Source: Dromiciops gliroides (lineage: Eukaryota > Chordata > Mammalia > Microbiotheria > Microbiotheriidae). Taken from it: a DNA stretch of 64,000 nucleotides. This document shows positions 35,101 through 50,100 of this stretch, piece after piece. How positions within the stretch are numbered: position 1 is the stretch's first letter; every line of letters begins with the position of its first letter. The position numbers and the translations under genes are program-made. Where the stretch lies: contig NC_057863.1 of NCBI RefSeq assembly GCF_019393635.1, positions 621,607,791-621,671,790 on the forward strand, read 5' to 3'. The notes beneath the pieces are model-generated. The model was not told the origin of the DNA, searched no databases, and worked only from the letters and a program-made list of their open reading frames with translations.

Positions 35101-38100
35101 CATTTTCATGTCTAGATGCTTTCAAACAGGCTTGGAGTTTGTAAGAAGTCTCACTGCTGCATCCAGCTGTTGTTTTGAAACAGACTTGGTCTGAATGAGG
35201 GCCTGCCTTCATCTCCCAAGTGCCAACCCTCCTGACACAGGAGCCATCTTTCAGGCTGAGGATTAAGCTGAAGTTGACTTTGCCCAGGGTGGCAGGGATT
35301 GCCCCCTTGTACACAACAGCACTCTCTTTGTCAGCCTCTCCCTGGGCTGCTTCCAGCACCTCTGGTCCTTCCTCAATACAAGCCCCTTTTTTCCTGCCTC
35401 TCCTAGCCTGACCATCGGTGGGATCAGTGAGGGATGGCCACAGCAGCCCATGAAAATAACATGGGGACAAGGGTTACACAGGACAAGGGAGGTCAAGCAG
35501 TCAGGACCCCCAAATCTTTTCTGGGTGCCTCAAAGCATGCATGCCCCAATGTTAGCACAGCAACTCCTTCCTAAGGCACAACAGCAGCTTAGCAGGGAGC
35601 TGGGCAGTATAGTAGGAAAGGCCTTTTTCTGCCCGAGGTCAAAGAGGTAGTAAGTAGCATAACTGGCTTTCAAATCCAGGTCTATCTACGGAGACACTAC
35701 CCTATCCATCACCCCAAGATGCCTTGTTTTATTGAAGGCAGTGCCTGGCACATAGGCGATAAACAAATGTTTAGTGACTACTGACTACGGGCTATTATTC
35801 TCATCAAGATGCTTGTCTCCCATTTTCCTGAGATTCCCTCAGTCTCTTTAGAGCAAGAGGTTTTATTTGTTTATTTGTTGGTTTGTTGTTGTTGTTTTCA
35901 TTTATTGGGCAATAAGGGTTCAGTGACTTGCCCAGGGTCACACAGCTAGTAAGTGTCAAGTGTCTGAGGCCGGATTTGAACTCAGGTCCTCCTGAATCCA
36001 GGGCTGGTGTAGAGCAAGAGTTCCTAGCTTGGTGTCCATGGATAGATTTCTAACTTTAAAAAAAGTTTGATAACTGTATTTCATTATAACCGATTTCCTT
36101 TGTAATCCTATGCATTTTTTTGGTATATAAAAGCATGAATCTAAAGTCCACAAATCACTGTTCTAAAGGCCATGGGGTTTACTTGGTGGCCAAAGCATCC
36201 GTGATAGGCCAAGGGTTCAGAACCCCTGCTTTACAGTTTGCAGCTGGCCCTGACCTCATTGTAGATCATCACATGTGGGTGAGTGTCTGAATTCCAATCC
36301 CATTGCTGCCAGACCCCCTACTTCCTAACCCAACAGCAGCAGGATGTGTTTTTATATCTATGAAATGTGGATGTTATTCTAAAACCGTTTTGAATATTTA
36401 AACATCTTGTGGTTGAACTTGCAAAAAAAGGGGGGAAAACCCCAAGCCTTGCATTAACCTAAGTGCGTCATCTTCCTTGTAATAGGGCTTCCTGGCAGCT
36501 CCGCAAGCAGACCTGTTGTGTTTGTCAATAGACAGAGGCAGTGATTTTTACGTTACTTAGAGAAGTCTCAAGTCTGATGTCCTCTTCAGCCCATCCAAGT
36601 GCAACAAGTCAGGCTGTGAAGATGGGAGATCAATCAGCCCTGAAATCATTTGTGAAGAGTTTTCATGAAATAAAAAAGCTGATTTGGGTTTATTTACCTT
36701 TAAAAGGCTTCTGGCCGTCTCTGGCTTGTGCTGTTTGTCTGGCTTTGGGATGATAAACAAAACAATATTCATCTGCTTCCCCATTCCCTCCCCTATTAAA
36801 TGCTGGGGAAAGGTCAAGAACAGGGGATCGAAGGATACCTCCAAACATGAGGCCTTTCCTTATGCCTTTAGATCAGGGCTTCTTAAACTTTTTCCACTCA
36901 CGACCCTTTTTCACCCAAGAAATTTTCATGTGACCCCAGATATATAGGTATATAAAATAGATATCCATAACCTTATACTATTGCCAAATTTTTCTGCCAC
37001 CCCCAAATTTAGTTACATGACCCCATGTGAACCCACAGTTTAAGAAGTTTTGCTCATGATGCTAGTTTCTCCCCACCCCCACCCCACCCCCAAATTAGCT
37101 TGTATTTATTCTCTATATATTTAAATATACTGTCTTCCCCAGTAGAATACAAACTTCTTGAGGGGAACAATTTTCACTTTTGTCTGTATCCCCAGAACTT
37201 AGTGTAGCTCCTAGTATATAGCAGACACTTAATAATGGCTTATTGAATGAGCTGATTGCAAATGGTACAATTCCAAAAGTATTTTTTTTTTTTTGCGGGG
37301 CAATGAGGGTTGAGTGACTTGCCCAGGGTCACACAGCTATAAGTGTCAACTGAGGCTGGATTTGAACTCAGGTCCTCCTGAATCCAGGGCCGGTGCTTTA
37401 TCCACTTTGCCACCTAGCTGTCCCGCCAACCCAAAAGTATTCTTTAAAGCTGAACTCCATAGTATGTGTAAATTTAAAATGTCCCTTCCCCCCCCACCCC
37501 CCAGCCAGGTTACCTGGTGGCTATGCAGCTGTCAACACCCTCAGAGGGTAGTGACTTACTGAATGGAAGTCCTGACTACCCTTTTTCATTTTAGATGACA
37601 CAGAATGAGTTTCACAGAATCAACAGGTCTGAATCAAAGGGCTCATGACATTATCTTTCCCCCCAAACTCTCCCCTCTTCCAAACTCCCCTATGACTGTT
37701 GAGGCCACCTACATTCGTCTAGCCTTCTAGTCATTCTTCTAGACAATCTCAGTGTCAACCTTAACTCCTCATTCACCCTCACCCTCCTGAGACTATTACT
37801 AAGTCTGGTCGCTTCTACCCTCATGTCTTTCTTTTTTTTTTTGTTTTTAGTGAAGCAATTGGGGTTAAGTGACTTGCCCAGGGTCACACAGCTAGTAAGT
37901 GTTAAGTGCCTGAGGTCGGACTTGAACTCAGGTCCTCCTGACTCCAGGGCCGGTGCTCTATCCACTGCACCACCTAGCTGCCCCAACCCTCACGTCTTTC
38001 TAATCTTTCTACTTGTCTCCATTCACCGAGTCATTGCCCTAGTTCAGGTCTTCATCACCTCTTGCCTAGATTATTACTATACCCTCCTCTTTGGTCTCCT

Positions 38101-41100
38101 TGCCTCAAGTCTCTCCTTTCTCAAATCCATCATCCACACAACTATCAGAGTGGTGTTCCTAAAGTCCAGGTCTGGCTGTCATTCTTTCATTCAATAAATC
38201 CCAACAGCTCTCTATCACCTCCAGAATCAAATATCATTTTATCTTTATCTCAACCTTTTTTAAATTTCTGGTTTTGTGAAAGTTTTATAATGTATTTATA
38301 TACATTACATATTATAATGTTTATAATTATACATATAATTTCGTGTATAATATATAGTATATAATGTATATAATTAGTACAGTAGTATACATATATATGT
38401 GTAATTGAAAATAAATATATACCTATTGTGGAATCCATGTTCAAAATATTTTTTTACTGATAGAAGTGCTTCATCAAAAAAAAAATAGAGAGAGCACCAA
38501 TTAGCCTTTGTTTGAAGATTTCCAATGATGAGGAACCCACTACTTTTCAGGACTAGATTTCCGTGGGAGTATTCACAAAATATTGAAAGCCCTAGAGGGA
38601 ATACTATACAACTTCTATTCCTCAAATTCTTATCCTTGCCATGTTAATTTGCTATGTCATGCCTCATTAGCATAGACAACAAATGAAAGAAGCCAAAGTG
38701 GCTTAGCCACTATTCACCATACACAATATTTCATTTCCTGCTGCTCAAATGGTCCCTCGTGCCTGCATTTCTCTCTCTCTCCTCACCTCAACCTCTTGGA
38801 GTCTTTAGCTTCTTTCAAGGCTTTAGCTCCAACAGCACTTCCTCCATGAGGTTCTTCCTAAACCCCCCCATTGTTAGTGTTCACCTTCAATCTCTGAAAT
38901 GACTTTGTTTTTACTTTGCATATATTTTTATATTGATTTATCTCTGCAAACCTTGTTTCTTCCCAGTAGAATGTAACATACTTTAGGAAATGGACTATTT
39001 TATTGCTTGTTGAATTGAATGGCTTTCTAAACCATAGCAAGAAGAGAACTTCCATAGCTTCATGAGCTCCTTGATCTCTCTGGGACCACCTACTATAGGT
39101 TCTTTACTCTCAGTTAAACTTTCATTTCGATTCACTCGATCCAAAAATAACAATATGATCATGCTTCACTTTTTGATATTGAGTAGGTTTCCATAAAAAA
39201 GTTGGGAGACATAAGACTTGGTTCTATATGTTAAGTCTCCCACATCCTTGACTCTTATCTCCTAGGCTGGACCAGTCATGCCACAGAGCCATTGCTCTCT
39301 GAAAGGTTGGTTTGGAGTCCCCTAGAGTCTTGGAACAAGGAATGCCCTTCCCAGACTACAGATGCCAGGCTGACCACTGTCTCCAGAACCAGGACTGTGG
39401 CTGCTAATGGCTCTGGATGGGTCTCAGGCTTCACCTTTATAGTCTTTCAGTAGATTCTGGGTAAATGACCACATGAATCAAAAATACTTCTATGGCTAAT
39501 ACTGGCAACTTCCAAAGAGCAGCATGGAGACAATGGACTTTGGGGATTATCCATGGAAAATTTAGCCCTGAGCTGGCTAACAGTTTGTTGGATGTTCTGG
39601 GAATGCAAATTTGTTTTGATTTTAGCCCAAGTAAACTTGCTGTTCCCACAAATCACACAGTGCTTTGCATTCACAGATTCATCGAATTTCAGAGTTGGAA
39701 GAGACCTCAGAAGACATGCAGTCCAAGCTGAGGGTAGTGGTTGCCCACCTGTGGGCTGCTGAGAAGGTATTTCAAAGAGTCTACCAATGTATAGAGTGCC
39801 AAACACTTCTATTTTGATCTTTATTTAGTAAGTGGTCCTTATGTAGACTGAATACACAATATACCTCATGCATGAACCAACCTTTATTTTTCAAATGCAT
39901 ATTGATGCTGCTGTAATAAATAAAATATAAGTAATATTTGATCATTTTGATCATAAAATACATTTTGATTATTACTAAATTCATAGTTTGTCATGATCAC
40001 TACAACAACAACAAAAATTATGGGACTCTCTAAAGACTACAAAGTTCCTTCCATATATGGTCTCATTTGAACCTCATAACAGCCCTGTGAAGTAGAGCAT
40101 ACCCATTTTTCAGTTGAGTTAACTGAGGCTTATAGAGATTGAGAGATTAGTCCATGGTCACATGTCTGAAGAGTGGCAGAGGCAAGATTCAGTCTCAGGT
40201 CTTCCTAGCTCCAAGTCCTATACTCTTTCTACTACTAAGCCTTATTGTCATTATGTATTTTCTTAATCAACATAATAATATCATCATCAATATTGTTGTT
40301 ATAGATACCATGTATATAGTTCTTTTTATCATAAAAGTATTTTTATTCTTTTCTAGTTATAGGTAGAGATAGTTTTCAACATTTGTTTTTATAAGATTTC
40401 TAGTTCCAAATTTTTCTCCCTCCCTTCCCTCCCCCATCCCCAAGACAGCAACCTATCTGATATAGGTTATATATGTAAAATCACATTAAATATATTTCTG
40501 CATTATTCATGTTGTGAAAGAAGAATCAGAAAAAAAGGGAAAAACCTCAAAAAATAAAAAACAAAACCAAAAAAATGTATGGTTCAATCTACATCTAGAT
40601 TTCACAGTTCTTTTTTTTTCCTGGATTTGGAGAACATTTTCCATCATTAGTCCTTTGGAATTATCTTGGACCCTTGTATGGCTGAGAAGAGTTAAGTCTA
40701 TCACAGTTGATCATCACATAATGTTGTTGATGCTGTGTACAATGTTCTCCTGGTTCCGCTCATCTCACTCAGCATCAGTTCATGTAAGTCTTTCCAGATT
40801 TCTCTGAAATCTGCCTGTTCATTGTTTCTTATAGCACAATAGTATTCCATTACATTCATATACCGCAACTTGTTTAGCCATTCCCCAATTGATGGGCATC
40901 CCCTCAATTTCCAATTCTTTACCATCACAAAAAGAGCAGCTAGAAATATTTTTGTATATGTGGGTCCTTTCCCCCTTTTTATGATCTCTTTGGGATAAAG
41001 ACCTAATAGTGATATCTCTGGGTCAAAGGCTATGCACAGTTTTATAGTCCTTTGGGCATAGTATAGTTCTTTAAGGTTGACAAAATGCTCAACATATCTT

Positions 41101-44100
41101 ATCTCATTTGATCCTCATAATAACCTTGTGTGTTAGCTAATATTCCCATCTTCCAGATGAAGAAAGTAAAACTAACAGAGATTAAGTGATTCACTCATGG
41201 TCCTATAGCTAGACAGCAGCAAGATCAGATTCTAACAGGTCTTTCTGCCTCGAATATCTGAACTCTATGTCATAATGTATTTTCTTCACTACAACTACTG
41301 CTGCTGCTACAACTATTAATTTGATCCTAATGGATACTTGATGTTTTTCATCCTTCATACTTGAAGAGGATCAATGACATCAGAATGTTGGGGACATAAT
41401 AGTAGTAGTTGCGCTTTGTGCTTGAAAAAGACTAAAATGGCATCACTGTGTTGGAGTCAAGGTACAGTGTGTCCTATTCTGGCTGATCAGACAAATACAA
41501 GTTCAGAAGGCTCTACCACAGGTTAGGCACAAATAGTCCATATAAACATATGGAGAGGAGATGTCTTGAAATTTGCACATCTCATGTTTCTTTAGAGCGA
41601 CTGCAATTCTGCTTCACTCACAGAGCAAAGCACTTTCTTTGATATGGCATGCTATGCTAGGTGATCCCATGCCAGTGTCCCCCATGTCTCACAATAAATT
41701 CCAAGGTTCTTCAGAGAGACTTTGAGAGTATCCTTGTATCCTTTCTTCTGATCTCCCTATAAGCACCTGCCTTGAGTGAGTTCTTTCTAAAATAGTCTTT
41801 TAGGCAAACCTACATTTGACATTCAAACAATGTGACTCTCTGCAGTAGAGTTTGAATACTGGGCAGTTTAGCTCTAGAAAGGACTTCAGTGAGTGATATC
41901 TTTCTTGTCAGGTCTACTTTAGAATCTTCCTAAGATAATTCAAATGAATTGTTTCCTGGCATGGTGCTGGTAGACTACCAAGGTTTACTAATAGAATAGA
42001 TGTTGCCATGTGGAGATATGTGAAATTCATTGATGTTTAAAAAGGGGTTGTCATATTCAAAAAGGTTGAGAATTCCTCATATCATTATTTGGATTGTTTT
42101 CCACTTTCTATTTCTCTCCTTTGATAGTGATCCTCCAGGAGTATGAATAAGTGAGAGTTGACTGGGTGACTTTCCCCAGAAGTCAGCTGATAAGAAAGAT
42201 GACCCTGGTCAGGTCACACCTGGAGTACTGTGTTTCATTCTGGGTACCACATTTTAGGAAGGACACTGATAAAAGCCATGGGCAAAATGCTGGCTTTGAC
42301 ATCACAGGACCTGGATTCAAATCCTTATTCTGCTGCTTAGTATTTGTGTGACCTCAGGCAAGGAACTCCACCTTTCTGGAACTCAACTTCTCCATCTATA
42401 AAAGTATAAAAGCATATGATCTTGATGGATCTGTCTGGGATGTGTCATGCTGTCACCTCAAACTCACCAAGTGCCAAAACCAACCATATTTTTGTCATTT
42501 TCTGTGTCCTCATCAAAAGTTTTTCATACTGAATTTGATATTTTAGTAGTTAATGATACCACAACCTCTACCCCACACCCACCCTATCCCCTCCCAGTTA
42601 CTGTGGCGGTTGGGACTAGATGACCTATATGGTCCCTTTAAACTCCAGGCAACTTTTTTTTTTTAGGGCAGTGGGGGTCAAGTGACTTGCCCAGGGTCAC
42701 ACAGCTAGTAAGTGTCAAGTGTCTGAGGCCAGATTTGAACTCAGGTCCTCCTAAATCCAGGGCTGGTGCTTTATCCCCTGTGCCACCTAGTTGCCTCCTA
42801 GGTCCCTTTAAATTCTAGATAGATGAGCCCAAAATCCTAGAGAGAAAGGCAAAAAGGATGGTGAACGATGGCTGGTTCATTTCAACTGAAGGATGTTAAA
42901 ATGTTCAATTTGGAAAGGAGAAGGCTCAAGGAAAAGAAGGCTGGTAGTATCTTCAGTTGTTTAGAAGACAGTCACATGAAGGAGGGAAAGGGAATCAGTC
43001 TGTCCCACTTGGCCTTAAAAGGCAGAATCAGGAACAAAAGGTGGCAAATTAAGCTTGACAGAAGGAAAAACTTCCTTACAATTGATGCTCTTTTGGAGTA
43101 GAACAAGCTCCCTGGGAAGTCATTGACCCAAAGGAACATAGATTTGGAGCAAGTTTCTTAAACTGTTGGTCAGGATACCATATGGGGTCATGCAACTGAA
43201 TGTGGGGGTGATGAAAAATTTGACAACAATAAAAGGTTATGTATACCTACTTTATATACCTATAAACCCAGGGTCACATAAAAATTTCTCAGGTGAAAAG
43301 GGGTTGTGAGTAGACAAAGTTTAAGAAGCCCTGATCTAAGCCAACCTGTTCTTTTTGCAGATGAGGCAGTTGATGTGAAGTAACTTGCCCAAGGTCATCA
43401 GGTAATAAGCGACGAAGTCAAGGCTTGAACCCAAATCCTCTGGCTTTAGTTTCTCCTTCAATGGAAGTCTTCAAACAGAGGCTAGATGATTACATGTTAG
43501 GTTTGTCATAAAGGGATACCACCTCAGGTATATACAAATTGACTATCTGAGGTCCCTTCCAACTTGGAGTACCCTTGACTCTGTATGAAAGGTGCACCCC
43601 TTTGCATCTGGAGATTAGCTTTCTTGTCCAGATGTTTGATTGGTAATAGGAAGCAACATGCCTACACATTGTATCAAGTTCAATCAACCATCCGTGTGCC
43701 CAGTCAGGCAACAAGACTTGACAGCATGCTGTACATTGCTTCCATGACTGCCTCCTTCACGAAATTCAATTGACACAATGTCAGAGCTAAGAAGCCCAAG
43801 TGAGGCAAGCAAACCTGGAACATGTGGAAATTATGTGTCTGGTCTTTCTAAAATCTGCATGTTTGGATTTGGTGAGGCTTCCAGGGTTGGAAGCCATTAT
43901 GCAGAAAGCCCCTCAAGAAATGCTCTTCTGAGAACAATTCCATTCACTTTTTTTTAAGACATTTTTTGAAATGTGAGATTAACTTTTTCACCTTTATTTC
44001 ATATCTGCTATCTCTTTTTTGAGCCTCACAAGGACCATGTAAGGTAGGTACTCCAAATACTAGTATTACTACTATTATTAATATACTATTGTTAAAAATA

Positions 44101-47100
44101 CTATTATTATCATTATCATCATATGAGTAGTATAGTAGAGTATTGGACTTGGAGTTGGGGAGTTGTTGTTTTACAGTCATGCCTGACTCTGTGATCTGGT
44201 GGACCATAGCTCACCAAGACTGTCCATGGGTTCTTCACGGCAAAGATACTGAAGTGGTTTGCTATTTTCTTCTCCAGTGAATTAGGCAAACAGGGGTTAA
44301 GCAATTTGCCCAGGGTCACACAACTAGTAAGTGTCTGAGGCTGGATTTGAACTCAGGTCTTTCTGAACCACCCAGCCACCTCCATTATTATTACTACTAT
44401 TATTATAATCCCTAGTTTCCCTCAAAATGCAACTCAAGCACTGTCTTCTATAAGAAGCCTTTCTTGCTTCCAACCTCCTAGTTGCCAGCGCCCTCAGTCC
44501 CAAATTACCTTATATTTATTTTGTTTTTATCTCTATATGTACGTTTCTCTCCCAATAAAATGTAAGCTTATTGAGGGCAAGGTCTATGTGACTCTGGGCA
44601 GACTACTTAGCCTCTAATCATTGGCTTTTCTATCTGTAAAATTGGAATGAAAGTATCTACCTTAGAGGGTAAATGAGAGGATCAAAGGAAGTAACATACA
44701 TAAAGCACTTCATACAGTATTGTTGAAATGTTAGCCATTATTTATTATTCTATTATCATTTTGTCTTTGTATTCTCACACCTAGTATGGTACCCATAATG
44801 GGAATTTCATAAATATTGATTCCTATTCTCATTTTACAGATGAGAAAACTGAAAATGACTTGTCCAAGGTCATCCAGCTGAGAAGCATTTCCTTAAGAAT
44901 GGTCAGTGGCCTCTCCCATGTTACAGAGAGAGAACTGGGGTACAGTGGAAAAGAGCACTGAATTTAGAGTCATAGGACTTGGGTTTGAATCCCACCTCTG
45001 TGTGACCTTGGGTAAGTCCCATGACCTCTCTAGGCTTCAGTTTTCTCATCTGTAAAATCAAGGGGTTGGAATAGATGACCTTGAAGGTCCTTCCCAACTC
45101 TAGAAGTATGATTCTTTGAGAATGTTAAACTCTCTGTTGCCTGGGATGGGGAATAAAGGAAAAATCGAATTCTTCTAGCTAAAGCTAAGATGAAAGAATA
45201 TCAAAGAATAAAAAGGCATGTGTCAGGCAGTGCCAAAGAATAAGGGATTTGGATTTAAATTAATTATTCATTGAGCATCTCAGCTCTGCTACCTACTAGC
45301 TGAGTGACCTTGGGCAAGTTACTTAGAATTCAAGAATTTCAGAGCGGGGAGGGAGTTCAAATACCTTCACAAACCAAAATATCTTCTCTGACCAAGAATC
45401 CCCTGTAGAATGACAATTGGCCGGTCATTCTTCCAAGGGAGAACCAACTATGTTACCCAATGGTACCAACAAGCTGAGCCAAACCTGGAACATGTGGAAA
45501 ATCCCTCCATAAGTGAGCTGTGTATACAGGATTAACATGCTTAGGGTAAGAGTCCATTCCACTGTAACTTTCTCAGCTCTTATGTTCTTAAAGCATAGAA
45601 TTTCAGAGCTGGAAGGGACCTTCCACATCAACTAATTTAACCCCCATTGTTGGACAAAGGAAGAAACTGCTCCCTTTAGGAGGGTCCCACCACAGAGTTG
45701 AGAATAGATTTTGGGTCTCTGGCCTCTCCATCAGTGTCCTTCCCATGGACCTACACTATTTCTAATTTAAGGAAGTGGGCCATGATGGTGGCAGAATTTC
45801 AATGAGACACTTTCTAGAGGTTTGGGGAGCTCCTAAATTAGAAATTATTTTCCCACCAGGAAAGAAAGATCTGAGATTGGTCTGTTGATAGCTGAGTCTC
45901 ATTTTGAAAATTAGGTGAATTTTTTGCCCCTCCCTTTCCTGATCATACACACCATAACACGAGAAATACCTGTTACTCCTTGATAACAGGATGTAACTTG
46001 GGACTTACTGGAAGTCATTTGAGACTCATATCCTAAAGAATGGTTTTTTTAAAATATGTAAGGTGAAGGTTGGAAAATACCTGGCTAAAAATGAAATGCT
46101 AGAGGCTCATAATTTGTCCTGATTCGATAATATCTAATACCTTGTGACTTTAGGTCACCAGTATGGTATCTTTCCCCTAGTCATCATTTCAAATCACAGA
46201 ACTTTCAGTTGGAAGGGAACTCAGAAGCCTGACAAGTGCTGATCCAGGCTCTGCTTGAAAATCTCCCAAGAAAGGGCAACCTCCAGAAACAGCCCCAAAG
46301 CATTCTGGGAAGCCCTGATTGTTAGCCAGTTTTTACTGATATCGAGCATAAATATGCTTCTCTAAAACTTTCACCTTTCACACCTAGTTCTGCCCTCTGG
46401 GGCCAAGCAGAAAAAGCCTATTCCCTCTTCCCCATGGTAGCTCTTGAGACACTTGAAGACAGCAGCAGTCAAGTGCTCCTGATGCCTTCTCTTCTCCAGG
46501 CTAACCAGCCCAATTGCTTCAACCCATCCTCCTATGACATGAAGCTGAGGCCTGTCACCATTCCTGGCTGCCTCCCTCCGGACATTCCCCAATTTATCAG
46601 TGTCTGTCCTAAAATGTGACACCGAGAACCAAACACAACAATCCAATATGATCTAATGAAGGGAGAGGACAAGGAAACTATGCTCTCTTGTTCTGGACAC
46701 TGTACCTCTCTTATTTAACATCACAATAGTTTTCTTTTCTTTTCTTTTTTTTTTTCAGGACAATGAGGGTTAAGTGACATTCCCAGGGTCACACAACTAG
46801 TAAGTGTCAAGTGTCTGAGTCTGGATTTGAACTCAGGTCCTCCTGAGGGCCAGTGCTTTATCCACTGAGCCACCTAGCTGCTGCGACAGTAGTTTTCTTA
46901 ACTGCTGTACCCCATTGGCTGATATTTTACAGAAGAGGAAACTCAGGTCCAGAGAGAAGTGACTAGCTCAAGTTCACCTAAATGGTTAAATGGCATAGTA
47001 ATGATTTGAACCCTGGTCTCTGACTCCAAATTTAGTGTTCTTTCCATCCCCTCCCCATTCCTGGGCCATATCAACTCCAAGAAAGTTGAATGGGAGACAA

Positions 47101-50100
47101 AAATTCCAACTAATTCCTTCACAGGTACTTCGGCAGAACAAAGTGCTGGTCTTACAAGAAGGCATAGATAAGTTCTTTTTGAGCTGATCTTACTTTCCAA
47201 CAAGCCAGCCTGCAAACAGCCTGGATGTAAAACCAGGGGGATGAAGGTGGTTTGGAATGTTCAGAATGTTATTCTGTGTCCCTGGGCTGAGGTTGGCCAG
47301 CGGCCAAACCTCTGCTGGAGCTAGATGGGATGCTGTTAGCATTGCTATAACAATAATTTATTATTATTATTATTAATTCTAACAATAGCTAACATTTATG
47401 TAGTGCTTTTATGCACCAGGTACAAAATTATTTTCTCATCTGATACTTATATGGTGCTATTATTACTATTATTCCCATTTTACAATTGGGGAAACTAAGG
47501 CAAATCGAGGCACTCTGTGTATTGCCAGTTCTAATTACAAGAGCTTCATAGATTTAGGCTTGGAAAAGATCTTAGTAATAACCTAGTTCAGCCCCCTTGT
47601 TGTATAGATGAGTAAACTGGGGCCCAGAGGGGGCAGTGACAGCTAGTATATGTGTGAGATGGGATTGGAACTCAGTTCTCCCCGACCCCCAGTCCAGCAC
47701 TCTAGCCATTATACCACATGCCCATCAAGTGATTTGTCCATTGTCACAAAGCCAGTAAATATCTGAGTCTGAACCTGAACTCAGTTCCTCCAGGCCCTAT
47801 CCACTCTATCCACTAACAGCATTGTTGGTGGTGGTTGTTTTCTTCAGCTGGGGGATGCCTCTGCCATTAATTGTCTGCGTGATCTTCCGCAAAGTTCTCT
47901 GGGCCTTGAGTTCTTCCTTTGAAAAATGAGGGAAGACAGTTATACTGGAACAATCACCTTAGGGATGCTATACAGGAAACTGTTGAAGGAACTGAGGATG
48001 GTTAGCCTAGAGAAGAGAAAACTCAATAGGGACAGGATAGCTTTCTTCAATGGCTGTTACCTGGAAGAGCCACATTTCCCTTGTCTGGGACTCAGTTTTC
48101 CCATCTATCAAACGAGTACAACAATGCCTGAAGCGATTACCTCACAGGAGTGTTCTGAGCTAGGTAGAACAATGAGTAAAGCTCATGACTAGGAGCCAGG
48201 AAGACCTGAGTTCATAATCTGTTTCAGACTTCACTGAGATTATGAGCTGTGTGATACTGGGTCGAGTCACTTAACCTCTGTGTGCCTCAGTTTCCTCATT
48301 TGTAATATAGGGGTAATCATGTTACCAACCCCCCAGGATTGTTGTGAGGATGAAATGAGTTCACATTTATGCTTTGCAAACCTTAAAACGTCTATAACTA
48401 TCAGTTGTTATTACAGTAAGCAAAGTGCTGGCCATCTGAAACTTGTTCCAAGCAGAAATCCTTGCCAACAACTTATCTCTGACACCTTTTTGTTAAAAGG
48501 CAGAGTGCAGTTAATGTAGGTAAAGCACAATCTTTAAGTCAGTGTATAAATATCTATTGTTGCCATAATCGTTACCATTATCCTTCAATGATCAGGTCAT
48601 GTCCTCTCCAAGGTGCCTTCTCTGACCATCCCAACTCAGTCTGGTCTCTCTTTTCTCTAAATTTCCATAGCTTTGGGTATAGTCCGTGCCAAATGATTTA
48701 ACACTTACCAATAGACTGGGCTGTGTGGTTCTTTAGAAGTAAAGGCAGTGTGGCACAACAGCTAGAGTTTGGAACTAGGAGTCAGGGATACCTGGGTTGA
48801 GATCCCCTCTCAGACACATACTAGCTGTGTGACTTTGGGCAAGTCACTACCCCCTCTGTGCCTCAATTTCCTCATCTGTACAACAAGAGGTCCAAACTAG
48901 ATGATTGTAATTGGAACAAGCAATACACAGAGTGTCTCTAATAGCATCTCCCCACAAGGAAATGCTGGGGAGCCTGCTTCTAAGAGCCATGATATTGTGG
49001 AATGGAAGTGCTCTTGATTCAGATCCTCTGCTTCCAAATTCAATGCTCCCTTCCCATATCACACAACCTCTTAATACATGTGTCTGCTTTCCTTAAAGAT
49101 CTGGGGTTGGGGCAGCTAGGTGGCGCAGTGGATAAAGCACTGGCCCTGGATTCAGGAGTACCTGAGTTCAAATCCGGCCTCAGACACTTACTAGCTGTGT
49201 GACCCTGGGCAAGTCACTTAACCCCCATTTCCCTGCCAAAAAAAAAAAATATCTGGGGCTTCTTCAGCCCAAGAAGTTTTCTACCAAGGCAGAGAAGTTC
49301 TAGAAAGTTGTCTGAGGTTCAAAGAGTTTAAGGGACTTGCTCAGGGTCACACAGCTAAGCAGTGTCAGTAGGCAGAATTTGATACCAGGGTCTGCCAACT
49401 TCGAGCCCAGCACTATAACAAGCTTCCCCTAGTTATCACTGTAAGGATAAAATTAGTCTTTAGGATTTCAGGGCAGCTAGGTGGTAGAGTAGATAGAACA
49501 TTGGATTTGGAGTCAGGAAGACCTGAGTTCAAATCTGACCTCAGAGACTTACTAGCTGTGTGACCCTGGGCAAGTCACTTAACCCTGCTTGCCTCAGTTT
49601 CCTCATCTGGCAAACAAGCTGGAGAAGAAAGTGCCAAACCACTCCAGGATCTTTGCCAAGAAAACCCCAAATGGGATCACAAAGTGTCAGACACAACTGA
49701 AAAATGACTAAACAACAACAACTTTAGGATTTCAGAAATAATTAAAAACATGAGATCCTATGAGCTGGGGGGGACATCTGTAAATGTCTACTTCAAAGAG
49801 GACTGATACACTATGGGAAAGTGGAAAAGGCACTGGATTTGGAGTGAGAGGAGCTAGGTTCAAAACCTCCCTTTCTACTTGTGTGATCATGGGCAAGTAA
49901 GTGAGGTCTAGTCCTCCCTCCCACCATGGGTCTCATCTTCTCTACCTGTAAAATGAGGTAGTTGGATTAGATGCCCTGAAGTCCCTACCACCTCCTGATC
50001 TAAGTTCTTGTAAACCATTGTGATGGAATTCTTGAGAAGTCATGGAGCTACGGGATGTGGGAACAGCAATGGCTCACTTGGAGAACCTTGATGAAGTAAC

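Noticed and set aside
35069..35496. 133-codon minus-strand open frame
   Set aside because: Composition and content are not protein-like, no conserved motif, and a second overlapping frame is also open.
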